Positions 54,841-63,506 of a stretch of 64,000 nt of DNA are shown here, one piece after another. Where the stretch lies: assembly GCF_009884975.1 (NCBI RefSeq), contig NZ_CP041970.1:1612001-1676000 (forward strand), in the 5' to 3' direction. The first letter of the stretch is position 1. Each line of letters begins with the position of its first letter. The position numbers and the translations under genes are program-made. Under the pieces are notes generated by a model. That model saw nothing but the letters and a program-made list of their open reading frames with translations. It ran no database searches and was not told the origin of the DNA. The DNA is from Acinetobacter dispersus. GTDB lineage: Bacteria > Pseudomonadota > Gammaproteobacteria > Pseudomonadales > Moraxellaceae.

Positions 54841-55719
54841 ATGTGGAAAAAGTACTTATTCCTGACTAAACCAGGAATTCTCTTCGGTAATTTTATTACC
54901 ACCTTGGGCGGCTTCTTCTTAGCCGCCCAAGGCTCTATAGACTGTCTCTTATTATTACTTACTCTTCTCGGAACAACATTAGTGGTTGCTTCTGGTTGTG
55001 TAGTCAATAACGTAATTGATCAAGACATCGATCAGAAAATGCAACGCACCATGAACCGTGCACTTGTGACCAAAACCATTTCCCCTACTGTTGCCATGTG
55101 CTATGCGCTGGTTTTAGGTGTGATTGGCTTTAGCATGCTCTGGTTTTATGTTAATGCTTATGCTTTTTTATTCGCTGTCATTGGTTTTGTAGTCTATGTC
55201 GGTTTTTATAGTTTGTGGAGTAAACGCACCACAATCCATCAAACCGTGATCGGTAGTATTTCTGGAGCGAGTCCTCCTGTTATTGGTTATGTGGCTGTAA
55301 GTCATCAGTTCGATATGGCGGCCCTATTGATCTTTGTTGCATATGCTTTATGGCAAATGCCGCATTCATGGGCGATCGCAATTTATCGTTTTGACGACTA
55401 TAAAAATGCAGGCGTTCCTATTTTACCTGTAGCCCGTTCAATCCTTAGAACAAAAATCGAATCACTAATTTATGTGGTTTTATTTACTCTAGCGATGAAT
55501 GCATTATATGTATATGGATACACCAATATCGTGTTCTTGGTCATCTGTAATATACTTTGCGTTTACTGGTTCTACATTGCTATTTTAGGATTTAAGGCAG
55601 AAGATGATCAGCTTTGGGCCAAACGCTTTTTCCTTTTCTCAGTAATCCTCATTACTGTTATCAGTTTAAGCTTTAGCTTCACCTTTAAAAGCCCTGCACC
55701 ATTCTTTCCTATTTTTTAA
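54841..55719 (+). CDS. cyoE: protoheme IX farnesyltransferase (heme O synthase)
   Basis: A 292-residue polytopic membrane enzyme that farnesylates heme B to heme O for CyoB. The aspartate-rich motif NNVIDQDIDQKMQRT and the second-half motif WQMPHSWAIAIYRFDDYKNAG are present. The UbiA fold gives about nine helices. It follows cyoD by 10 bases and ends the operon; a clear terminator follows. Confidence 0.95.
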   Translation: MWKKYLFLTKPGILFGNFITTLGGFFLAAQGSIDCLLLLLTLLGTTLVVASGCVVNNVIDQDIDQKMQRTMNRALVTKTISPTVAMCYALVLGVIGFSMLWFYVNAYAFLFAVIGFVVYVGFYSLWSKRTTIHQTVIGSISGASPPVIGYVAVSHQFDMAALLIFVAYALWQMPHSWAIAIYRFDDYKNAGVPILPVARSILRTKIESLIYVVLFTLAMNALYVYGYTNIVFLVICNILCVYWFYIAILGFKAEDDQLWAKRFFLFSVILITVISLSFSFTFKSPAPFFPIF

Positions 55720-55743
55720 AAGATAGAGAATGCTCTATCTTTT
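55718..55743 (+). terminator. terminator after cyoE
   Basis: AAAAGATAGAG/CTCTATCTTTT stem with an AATG loop and T run, overlapping the cyoE stop. A second AT-rich hairpin, GCAATAAAAAC/GTTTTTTATTGC, follows at 55772-55799. Confidence 0.85.
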
Positions 55744-55878
55744 TATGCTCTCCCAATTTTTATCATTTCGTGCAATAAAAACATTGCGTTTTTTATTGCC
55801 TAAATGAAACATCATAAATAGATATTCAAAGCAATTTTTTGCTTCTTTAAAATAAGAAAATTCATTGCTGACTTTCGC

Positions 55879-56287
55879 CTAACCAAAGAAAGTGCTGTCT
55901 TGCTCAAACGTCCTAAACAATTGATAAATCCTATTGGTATATTTCTGATCTAACTGTTGTCACAATGAACTTGGCAAAGGTAAAAACGCAAGTGTATCCG
56001 AACCATCAGATGCCATACAAAACCGGATTTCATAATCAGGCTGCAAAATTTGGTTGAGTGCTTTTAAAGTTGTATCTCGATCTGCGCCCTCACCTTGATA
56101 AGGAATAATCAAAGTTTGATTCTGATAATAAACAGTAATGGTAAATCCTCTTCACGCCAATCGACGATCATTAAGGTTTGTAAATGTCACCTTGATATTG
56201 CTCAAAAGTATCTGAATATGCCTCCTCTGTATTCGACTGCAAAATCGACTCAATCAAGGCCACCGTTTTTATAAATTGTGGTTCCAT
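55879..56287 (-). pseudogene. decayed gene of unknown function downstream of cyoE
   Basis: From ATG 56287 the frame gives MEPQFIKTVALIESILQSN, then EEAYSDTFEQYQGDIYKP before TAA at 56171. Sequence then continues in a second frame (HLQTLMIVDWREEDLP) and in a third (ITVYYQNQTLIIPYQGEGA, then PDYEIRFCMASDGSDTLAFL). A TGA at 55960-55962 replaces what looks like Trp, and the frame ends QLFRTFEQDSTFFG at 55879. Two frameshifts and one stop across about 135 codons mark a former protein of unknown family. The composition is acidic and soluble. The rest of the 740-base gap is terminators and the rpsF leader. Confidence 0.7.
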
Positions 56288-56338
56288 TTTTATTACCTAT
56301 TTTTATTTAAAAAATATATCGCAAAGACTATGGCAAAT

Positions 56339-56367
56339 TTGCTTTATAGCGTCAATTTGCATATAAT
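56339..56367 (+). promoter_or_regulatory. promoter of the rpsF operon
   Basis: TTGCTT (56339-56344), a 17-base spacer and TATAAT (56362-56367) give a good sigma-70 promoter. The leader of about 85 bases then forms small hairpins (CATAACT/AGTTATG; CTAATT/AATTAG) before the ribosome site AAGGAG. Confidence 0.75.
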
Positions 56368-56388
56368 CCCCGCTTCGCAATTTGCGAC

Positions 56389-56452
56389 ATAACTTTTTAG
56401 TTATGACTCCTTGCTTCTAATTTTTTAATTAGGGGCTGCTTAAACCGTAAGG
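56389..56452 (+). promoter_or_regulatory. possible S6:S18 autoregulatory leader
   Basis: The rpsF leader contains the stem CTAATT/AATTAG followed by GGGGCTGCTTAAACCG next to the ribosome site. Many rpsF leaders hold an S6:S18-binding RNA with a bulged CCG. The CCG here and its placement fit, but the full consensus was not checked. Confidence 0.4.
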
Positions 56453-56460
56453 AGCTGACA

Positions 56461-56844
56461 ATGCGTCACTACGAAATCGTACTATTGGTACATCCAGACC
56501 AAAGCGATCAAGTTGTAGGTATGGTTGAACGCTATATCTCTCAGATCAAAGAAGCTGAAGGTCAAATTCACCGTTTAGAAGATTGGGGCCGCCGCCAATT
56601 GGCTTACCCGATTAACAAAATTCACAAAGCACACTACATTCTTATGAATGTGGAATGTGGTCAAACGACTCTTGATGAGTTAGAAGAATTGTTCCGTTAT
56701 AACGATGCAATTATTCGTAACATCATTATCCGTCGTGAAAACGCAATTACTGAAGAATCTTTGCTTGCTAAAAGTGCTGAAGAAAAACGTGCGCGTAAAG
56801 CTCAACGTGAAGAAGCACAACAAGCAGTTCCAGAAGCTGAATAA
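56461..56844 (+). CDS. rpsF: 30S ribosomal protein bS6
   Basis: A 127-residue bS6 ([38 protein letters not shown]), which pairs with S18 on the 30S platform. The tail is rich in Glu/Lys/Arg and ends QQAVPEAE. It is followed by rpsR after 11 bases. Confidence 0.97.
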   Translation: MRHYEIVLLVHPDQSDQVVGMVERYISQIKEAEGQIHRLEDWGRRQLAYPINKIHKAHYILMNVECGQTTLDELEELFRYNDAIIRNIIIRRENAITEESLLAKSAEEKRARKAQREEAQQAVPEAE

Positions 56845-56855
56845 GGAGAACCTCA

Positions 56856-57083
56856 ATGGCACGTTTTTACCGTCGTCGCAAGTTCTGCCGCTTTACAGCT
56901 GAGAATGTTGCGTACATCGACTACAAAGATATCGACACTTTAAAACAGTACATCACTGAAAACGGCAAGATTGTTCCTAGCCGTATTACAGGTACTAAAG
57001 CTCGTTATCAACGTCAATTAGCGTTAGCTATTAAACAAGCTCGCTATTTGTCTTTGATTCCGTACACTGACAACCATAAGTAA
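56856..57083 (+). CDS. rpsR: 30S ribosomal protein bS18
   Basis: A 75-residue bS18 ([18 protein letters not shown], then the core [20 protein letters not shown] and [21 protein letters not shown]). It keeps one Cys. AAGGAG precedes the ATG. It binds S6 and 16S rRNA. Confidence 0.97.
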
Positions 57084-57095
57084 GTGAGGTGAGCT

Positions 57096-57542
57096 GTGGA
57101 CGTTATCTTATTACAACGCATTAAGAATCTTGGTAAATTAGGCGATAAAGTATCAGTTAAAGCTGGTTATGGTCGTAACTTTTTGATTCCTCAAGGTAAA
57201 GCAGTAGCTGCAACTGAAGCTAACACTTCAGCTTTTGAAGCTCGTCGTGCTGAACTTGAGAAACAAGAAGCTGACATCTTAGCTGCTGCAACTGCACGTG
57301 CTGAACAATTGAACGAAGTTAACATCGTAATCACTGCGAAAGCTGGTGACGAAGGTAAACTTTTCGGTTCAATCGGTACTCGTGACATCGCTGACGCTTT
57401 AACTCATGCTGGTCTTACTGTAGACCGTGCAGAAGTTCGTTTACCAAACGGTGCGCTTCGTCACACTGGTGAATTCAACATCGCAATCCAATTGCATCAT
57501 GATGTTGTTGCTGAAGTTCTCGTTACTATCGTATCTGAGTAA
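57096..57542 (+). CDS. rplI: 50S ribosomal protein bL9
   Basis: A 148-residue bL9 ([37 protein letters not shown]), with the N-terminal rRNA-binding domain, long helix and C-terminal domain. The start is GTG 57096 after TGAGGTGAG. It ends the ribosomal operon; priB is absent between rpsF and rpsR. Confidence 0.97.
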   Translation: MDVILLQRIKNLGKLGDKVSVKAGYGRNFLIPQGKAVAATEANTSAFEARRAELEKQEADILAAATARAEQLNEVNIVITAKAGDEGKLFGSIGTRDIADALTHAGLTVDRAEVRLPNGALRHTGEFNIAIQLHHDVVAEVLVTIVSE

Positions 57543-57553
57543 TTTCTGCAAAG

Positions 57554-57585
57554 AAAAAGAGCATGTTTTACATGCTCTTTTTTTT
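57554..57585 (+). terminator. terminator after rplI
   Basis: AAAAAGAGCATGT/ACATGCTCTTTTT stem with a TTT loop and long T run. Confidence 0.93.
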
Positions 57586-57658
57586 ATCTCTAAAAAAATA
57601 CAAAAAAAAATCTAATTAAGTTTTAAATTTTATAATTTTCATCTCTATAGGATCACGT

Positions 57659-57958
57659 ATGCAAAAGAAAAATCGTATCATCGCTTTGGTGCTTGCTATG
57701 TTTTTAGGATTCTTTGGCGTAGACCGTTTCTATCTCGGTAAAAAAACCAGCGGTATTTTAAAATTGATTACTTTTGGCGGTTTAGGCTTTTGGTGGTTTA
57801 TCGATACCACCCTACTCCTGCTTGATGCTTTCCTCTATTCTTTAGGAAAAGACAATGGCTTTGTTAAAGATGCCCAAAAGAATAACCTTCGCTACGGCCT
57901 TTCAGCTTATCGCTTAAAAAATGGAAAATTTGTACAGGACTGGTTTGTAAAACCTTAA
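57659..57958 (+). CDS. TM2 domain-containing membrane protein
   Basis: A 99-residue protein with a TM2 domain: [23 protein letters not shown] and a second helix [16 protein letters not shown], joined by a short DRFY turn. A short cytosolic tail follows. Family function is unknown. It is single, between rplI and dnaB. AGGATCACGT precedes the ATG. Confidence 0.88.
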   Translation: MQKKNRIIALVLAMFLGFFGVDRFYLGKKTSGILKLITFGGLGFWWFIDTTLLLLDAFLYSLGKDNGFVKDAQKNNLRYGLSAYRLKNGKFVQDWFVKP

Positions 57959-58142
57959 AACAAGGTCTTTTCATCTCAATTAATACATAAGCACCATAGT
58001 ACTAAATGCAATAGCAGAAGTGACTATCTATTATGCTATTGCATCACTTTCACAATTTTCACTGAATTAAATTGTGCCGATGACCTCCATTTGGATTAAG
58101 ATAGTCATTCGGTTTTGTTTCATCTTTTTATTAGGTCTTGTT

Positions 58143-59588
58143 ATGTCACAGGCGAATGCCAATTTTACAAAAAATTCTCCAAACACAGAGAGTAAAGTGA
58201 GTGACTCAGGTCAACTAAAAGAATTTCGCACTCCACCTCATAATCTTGCAATTGAGCAAGCAGTATTGGCAGCGTTAATGACAGTTGCTGAATCATTTGA
58301 ACAAGTCAGCGACTTGCTTAAAGAAAATGATTTTTATGCGACACGTCACAAATATATTTATCGTGCCATCGAAAAACTGGCACAAGAAAACTCACCGTAT
58401 GATGCTGTTTTGGTGAATGACTGGTTGCTTAAACAAAACCTGTTAGATGCCATTGGTGGTGAAGAATATCTGATGCAATTGATGGCAGACTCTCCATCAA
58501 GCTTTTACAACCTTGAAATTTATGCAAATAAAATCAAGGAATTCTCAACTCTGCGTAACATGATCAAGATCAGCAGTGATATTTTACAAAATGCCTATGA
58601 CACCAAAGGTCGTCCAGTCAGTGAAATTCTTGATTTAGCAGAAACTAGTATTTTCTCTTTAGCAGAACAGCACAATAACAATAAAAAAGATTCAGGTCCT
58701 AAATCAATCAGCTCAGTGACCGCAGATGTGATTACCAAGCTAGATGAACTGTCTAAATTAGATGGCAACATTACTGGTTTAACCACAGGCTTCTTAGAGC
58801 TTGATAATAAAACATCAGGGATGCAAGCCGGAGATTTGATTATTGTTGCAGCACGTCCATCGATGGGTAAAACTACGTTCGCTATGAACTTGGTCGAAAG
58901 TGTACTGCAATATAACCGCCTACCTGCACTCGTATTCTCGATGGAAATGCCAGCAGACTCGATTGCCATGCGTTTGATCTCTGCTATGGGTAAAGTCCAT
59001 CAGGGCCATCTACGTTCAGGTAATCTCGATGCAGACGAATGGACCAAAGTCACTGGGACCATTCTTCAGCTACAAGAAATGCATCTCTATATCGATGACT
59101 CATCTGCCCTGCCACCAACTGAACTTCGTGCACGCGCACGTCGTGTGGCTAAAATGCATGATGGTAAAATCGGCTGCATCATGGTCGACTACTTACAGCT
59201 CATGAAAGTTCCAGGCATGGGCGATAACCGTGTCGGCGAGATCTCGGAAATTTCGCGAAGCTTAAAAGCTTTGGCCAAAGAAATGCAATGTCCTGTAATT
59301 GCACTGTCTCAGCTTAACCGTAGTTTGGAGAACCGACCAAACAAACGCCCAGTAATGTCAGACTTGCGTGAATCGGGTGCGATCGAGCAGGATGCCGACT
59401 TGATCATGTTTATTTACCGTGATGAAGTCTACAACAAAGAATCTAAAGAAGCTGGTACTGCTGAAATCATTATCGGTAAGCAACGTAACGGTCCAATTGG
59501 TAGTGTACGTCTCGCATTTGAAGGTCAATATACGCGTTTTAGTAATCTCTCGCCTGAGTTTTATGCTCAGTATGAAGATGACGAATAA
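58143..59588 (+). CDS. dnaB: replicative DNA helicase
   Basis: A 481-residue DnaB, the hexameric fork helicase. The N-terminal domain starts EFRTPPHNLAIEQAVLAALM. The RecA-like C-terminal domain has Walker A ARPSMGKTTFAMN and DLRESGAIEQDADLIMFI. I chose ATG 58143 (MSQANANFTKNS) because the upstream frame back to 58074 codes a hydrophobic 23-residue stretch foreign to DnaB, and AGG lies eight bases before 58143. Confidence 0.95.
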   Translation: MSQANANFTKNSPNTESKVSDSGQLKEFRTPPHNLAIEQAVLAALMTVAESFEQVSDLLKENDFYATRHKYIYRAIEKLAQENSPYDAVLVNDWLLKQNLLDAIGGEEYLMQLMADSPSSFYNLEIYANKIKEFSTLRNMIKISSDILQNAYDTKGRPVSEILDLAETSIFSLAEQHNNNKKDSGPKSISSVTADVITKLDELSKLDGNITGLTTGFLELDNKTSGMQAGDLIIVAARPSMGKTTFAMNLVESVLQYNRLPALVFSMEMPADSIAMRLISAMGKVHQGHLRSGNLDADEWTKVTGTILQLQEMHLYIDDSSALPPTELRARARRVAKMHDGKIGCIMVDYLQLMKVPGMGDNRVGEISEISRSLKALAKEMQCPVIALSQLNRSLENRPNKRPVMSDLRESGAIEQDADLIMFIYRDEVYNKESKEAGTAEIIIGKQRNGPIGSVRLAFEGQYTRFSNLSPEFYAQYEDDE

Positions 59589-59645
59589 CATTCAAACTAT
59601 TTCTATTTTATATACAATCCAAGTCGACCCAAAGGAGAACTCAGG

Positions 59646-60719
59646 GTGCGCCAAGCAACAGTTTATATTGACAGTGAAGCACTGCGATATAATTTAAACC
59701 GTGTTAAACAACTTGCTCCACATTCAAAAATCGTCAGTATGGTCAAAGCCAATGCTTATGGACATGGAGTCAAAAACTGTTTAGCCGCCTTAGAGGCCAC
59801 GGATGCTTTTGGTGTCGCCTGTTTAGAAGAAGCTTTGGAGATCAGGCAACTTGGATACACTCAGCCGATTACACTGATTGAAGGTGTGTTTGCTGAAGAT
59901 GAGATGCAACAGGTCATCGAACACAAGCTTGAATGCATCGTGCATCACAACCAACAAGTTGAATGGTTGATTCAACATAAAGCTACTTATAATGCGTTGG
60001 GTTTAAAGGTTTGGGTAAAACTAAATAGCGGTATGAATCGTCTGGGTTTTAAAGTCGATGAAATCATTGACGTGATTCAACGCTTAAAAGCCGAAGGTTT
60101 TACCTGTGTGCTTGCCATGCATTTTGCCAATGCTGACGTAGACCATCCCTTAAATGAGCAGCAGAAACAACAATTCTTACAGGTGAAACAAGCCTGTGAA
60201 CCGATCTTGGTATCTTGCTGTAATTCTGCTGCGATTTATAAATACCCTGAACTGCATTTTGATTTTGTTCGTCCCGGTATCATGCTTTACGGCGCTTCAC
60301 CCTTCGCGGATCGCAATGTACATGAACTCGATCTAAAGCCTGTCATGACATTTAGTGCCGAAATTATTGCCCTCAATCAGATTCAACAAGGTGAATTTGT
60401 CGGTTATGGCTCGACCTACTCAGCGTCATGTACGTCACAGATTGCCATTGTTTCGATTGGCTATGGCGATGGTTATCCACGCGCTTATGTGAAGCAAAAC
60501 TTTGTTGCCATCGATCAACAACTTGTTCCTGTGGTCGGCCGTGTCAGCATGGATATGATCGCCATTGATATCAGCAATGTTAAAGCAGAAATCGGCACAA
60601 AAGTTGAGCTTTGGGGTCAATCTCGCTTAGTCGATGATGTTGCTGCTGCCAATGGAACCATTGGCTATGAGTTACTTTGCCGCCTCACTCAACGACCTGT
60701 GCGACAACTGGGTAACTAA
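59646..60719 (+). CDS. alr: alanine racemase
   Basis: A 357-residue PLP enzyme making D-alanine for peptidoglycan. The PLP lysine is in SMVKANAYGHG. The second catalytic residue, Tyr, is in the GYGDGYPRAY region, where the family places it. It starts with GTG after AAAGGAGAA. It follows dnaB by 57 bases, the usual order in this group. Confidence 0.94.
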   Translation: MRQATVYIDSEALRYNLNRVKQLAPHSKIVSMVKANAYGHGVKNCLAALEATDAFGVACLEEALEIRQLGYTQPITLIEGVFAEDEMQQVIEHKLECIVHHNQQVEWLIQHKATYNALGLKVWVKLNSGMNRLGFKVDEIIDVIQRLKAEGFTCVLAMHFANADVDHPLNEQQKQQFLQVKQACEPILVSCCNSAAIYKYPELHFDFVRPGIMLYGASPFADRNVHELDLKPVMTFSAEIIALNQIQQGEFVGYGSTYSASCTSQIAIVSIGYGDGYPRAYVKQNFVAIDQQLVPVVGRVSMDMIAIDISNVKAEIGTKVELWGQSRLVDDVAAANGTIGYELLCRLTQRPVRQLGN

Positions 60720-60780
60720 ACCATACTTGATCAACTTTTGGGTTTTATCTCTAATACAGTTTTAACCATTTACATCCAAC

Positions 60781-61251
60781 ATGTTAAAACTGATTTACGA
60801 TAATCAGCTGTATAAAATGCCGATCCAGCAATTCGTGCTCTTTTTGATCCGAATTTCGATCGGCATTTTTTTCTTTACTACAGGCATCAACAAACTTTTC
60901 ATCGAAAAAAATAAACTGATTATGTTGGAAACAATCATTGATGCAGGCATTCCATTTCCAGCAATCATGAGTACTTTTGTTTCAGCGACTGAAATGCTTG
61001 CAGGTTTATTTCTGATTTTAGGATTATTGACTCAGATCAGTAGTATTTTCTTGTTTATGATTTGCCTGACAGCACTATACACGGTTGGGATTCATACGAT
61101 TCCAAGCGGCTTAGATCCGATAAGCTGGTTGAGTTGGTTCTTCTATGTACACGACCTATTGTATATGTTCATTCTGGCGATACTGATTACATCTCGGCCA
61201 AGCATACTGTCGCTCGATCGTATTCTAAGCAAAAATATAACAACATCTTAG
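60781..61251 (+). CDS. DoxX family membrane protein
   Basis: A 156-residue membrane protein with four helices (LFLIRISIGIFFFTTGINKLF, then IMSTFVSATEMLAGLFLILGLL and others), matching DoxX/DoxD-like proteins. In other organisms such proteins associate with superoxide dismutase or quinone-linked oxidation; here the role is unknown. It is 61 bases after alr and may share its transcript. Confidence 0.8.
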   Translation: MLKLIYDNQLYKMPIQQFVLFLIRISIGIFFFTTGINKLFIEKNKLIMLETIIDAGIPFPAIMSTFVSATEMLAGLFLILGLLTQISSIFLFMICLTALYTVGIHTIPSGLDPISWLSWFFYVHDLLYMFILAILITSRPSILSLDRILSKNITTS

Positions 61252-61304
61252 GAAGATTCTACCTCAAAAGGATCTATACATGCTTTTGAGGGAATTCGCG
61301 GAAG

Positions 61305-62039
61305 TTATAAACCATAGTCCGCTGTTGGCTTGGGTAACTCTTGTAAACCACGACGTAAGGTCTCAGACCACTGTCGACTAATCTGAGTAAAGTAAGGATC
61401 ATCCTCACCAATCCGCTTACCTTCTGGAATTTTAAAACTATCTTTATGGTAAACCAGTGCATCTAAAGGCAAGCCCACTGAAACATTCGAGCGCAAAGTC
61501 GAATCAAAAGAAATGAGTGAACAGCGCAGTGCATCATCCAAAGGCATATCGTAGTGTAAAGCACGATCTAAAATAGGTTTTCCGTACTTGCTTTCACCAA
61601 TTTGGAAATACGGTGTATCAGTCGTTGCACAAATAAAGTTCCCTTGTGGGTAAACATTATAAAGCTGCATCTCCTCGCCTTGAATTTGCCCACCGACCAA
61701 GATGCTACACGAATAATTCATCTGTTCTTGAGTATCACTGGTAATATCCTCAAGCACTTTGCGTAAGGTTTTTCCTACCAATTCAGCCACTTCAAACATG
61801 GTATTGGCACTATACAAATTCGGCTCTTGATGCAAAGCCAAGGCATTTTGCAAATGCCCGATCACGGCTTGTGTCGTCGCCAAATTACCTGCTGTTTGCA
61901 AAGCAATAAAACGTTCACCTTCAACACCAAAGGTATGCAACTTACGAAATACAGAAATATGATCGACCCCTGCATTGGTTCGGGTATCACTAATCAATAC
62001 CAAACCTTGCTCTAATCTTAATGCGCAACAATAGGTCAT
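61305..62039 (-). CDS. Anbu, ancestral proteasome-like beta subunit peptidase
   Basis: A 244-residue Ntn-hydrolase. It begins MTYCCALRLEQGLVLISDTRTNAGVDHIS, so Thr2 becomes the N-terminal nucleophile after Met removal. This is the Anbu (bacterial proteasome homologue) signature. GKTLRKVLED and SILVGGQIQGEEMQLYNVYPQGNFI are further Anbu blocks. The family forms helical or open-ring oligomers; substrates are unclear. It is the last gene of a four-gene run with transglutaminase-like, alpha-E and ATP-grasp genes, the known Anbu partner set. Confidence 0.9.
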   Translation of the reverse strand: MTYCCALRLEQGLVLISDTRTNAGVDHISVFRKLHTFGVEGERFIALQTAGNLATTQAVIGHLQNALALHQEPNLYSANTMFEVAELVGKTLRKVLEDITSDTQEQMNYSCSILVGGQIQGEEMQLYNVYPQGNFICATTDTPYFQIGESKYGKPILDRALHYDMPLDDALRCSLISFDSTLRSNVSVGLPLDALVYHKDSFKIPEGKRIGEDDPYFTQISRQWSETLRRGLQELPKPTADYGL

Positions 62040-62055
62040 CTTTCTCTCTTTACAT

Positions 62056-62835
62056 TCAACACGCCAAAACCTGCACCACAGACATCATACTCTCTACCCC
62101 ACCTTGCTCACGAATACCACGAACAGGTGCCACATCTAAATAATCACGTCCAACTGCAACGTATATATGGTTTTGGGGTGTAAATATCTGATTACTTACA
62201 TCGAAACAATACCACTCATTATCCACAAAAACCTCTGCCCATGCATGACTGGCGAGGTGTGGCTGATTTTCATCGTAGATATAGCCCGAAACGTAACGTG
62301 CAGGTAATTGTAATGCACGACACATGGCAATTAATATATGTGCGTGGTCTTGGCACACTCCTTGACCCGCATAAAAGGCATCAATAGCTGAGGTCGTAAC
62401 CGAGGTGCTTTCAGGTTGATATGGAACTTGTTGTAAGATTTTTTCTGATAAAACAATCAAATGGTGGCGGTCTTTTACAGTAACAATCGAATGCGCAAAA
62501 TCCGTCATGGTCAGGTCACAGCAGGTCATTGCCGTGCGTTGTAAAAACAGTAATGCTGAAACATCTGTCTCAAAATAACCCAACTCAGTCGCATGCAAAT
62601 CCACTACACCCTGTGCCATGATGGTTAAATAACGATAATCATGGCGTTGCGTTGCGGTAATCCATAGGTTATTAAACGCATCACGTTGACACGAATACTG
62701 TCCTGGCACGCTGATATGCCAATTCTCTACACTCTGATGCCGTGAACTTTGTGGCATCATTTTGATGGATTGGACACTGTTCCGCGCAATCTCAGTGTAT
62801 TGATAATGCGTTTGGTGATTCACCATAAGTTTCAT
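62056..62835 (-). CDS. transglutaminase-like cysteine protease family protein
   Basis: A 259-residue protein: an N-terminal Tgl_N-like beta domain (MKLMVNHQTHYQYTEIARNSVQ) and a transglutaminase core. The triad is visible: Cys in YAGQGVCQDHAHI, His in ASHAWAEVFV and Asp in WYCFDVSNQ. It could cleave or form amide bonds. It overlaps the alpha-E gene by four bases and precedes anbu by 16, so they are cotranscribed. Confidence 0.88.
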   Translation of the reverse strand: MKLMVNHQTHYQYTEIARNSVQSIKMMPQSSRHQSVENWHISVPGQYSCQRDAFNNLWITATQRHDYRYLTIMAQGVVDLHATELGYFETDVSALLFLQRTAMTCCDLTMTDFAHSIVTVKDRHHLIVLSEKILQQVPYQPESTSVTTSAIDAFYAGQGVCQDHAHILIAMCRALQLPARYVSGYIYDENQPHLASHAWAEVFVDNEWYCFDVSNQIFTPQNHIYVAVGRDYLDVAPVRGIREQGGVESMMSVVQVLAC

Positions 62836-63434
62836 GAGGATGCCTCAAATTGATTTTCCAATTTATAGGTAAATGCATAAAACTGATTTAAATATGGCTG
62901 TTCTTTTAATGTCTCCCAACACGGTTGTAAGTCTTGCCATCCCAAATGATATAACCGCTCAATGGTTGGATCAATCGCATCAAAGACAGCATGTGTATTG
63001 TGTTGAAACCGAAAATAGGTATCAATTTGCTCAATACATTGCCCAATATGAAAAAATAGAAAAATATCTTCTTGCTCAGCTTTCAGAATCTCACAACAGC
63101 TATGTACCACATCCTGAATGGCCAATCCATCTGCTGCCACATTTTTGATCAGATAATTAAGTTCTGCATACGCCTGTGCGGTTAATAATCCCCTCAACTC
63201 CTGAATATTGTCCCGCGCAATCTCAAGCTGACTCAATAAAGAATAAGGCTGCTGACGATCTAACATAAATTGATTCAAGTTTTCTGCATTATCAATATGT
63301 AAACAAAGTGCCTGTGCAAATTCTGATGCCTGATAATTATCATCAAAAGGTAAATGTCCTGCCACATGACCAATACGGAATAAATAACGTCCTAACCAAT
63401 AAATATGTTGAGCGCTTGAGCTAAGTAAAAGCAT
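62832..63434 (-). CDS. alpha-E domain protein of the Anbu cluster, short form
   Basis: A 200-residue helical protein starting MLLLSSSAQHIYWLGRYLFRIGHVA, the alpha-E/DUF403 N-terminus (usually WxxRYxERAE-like). Further helices include SQLEIARDNIQELRGLLTAQAYAELN. The usual alpha-E protein is about 300 residues, so roughly a third is missing or the helices are shorter. It ends cleanly and overlaps the transglutaminase gene by four bases. GGAGG stands six bases before the ATG. Function unknown; genetic association with Anbu is well established. Confidence 0.82.
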   Translation of the reverse strand: MLLLSSSAQHIYWLGRYLFRIGHVAGHLPFDDNYQASEFAQALCLHIDNAENLNQFMLDRQQPYSLLSQLEIARDNIQELRGLLTAQAYAELNYLIKNVAADGLAIQDVVHSCCEILKAEQEDIFLFFHIGQCIEQIDTYFRFQHNTHAVFDAIDPTIERLYHLGWQDLQPCWETLKEQPYLNQFYAFTYKLENQFEASS

Positions 63435-63506
63435 AAATTTCCTCCCTTTTCTTAATATTCAGTCACACAGCCCGCGTTGTTATCATCTTCGGGCTGTGGA
63501 TATGGT

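Noticed and set aside
58074..58142. N-terminal membrane-like extension of DnaB
   Set aside because: It is an in-frame upstream stretch without family support; the ATG at 58143 matches DnaB better.
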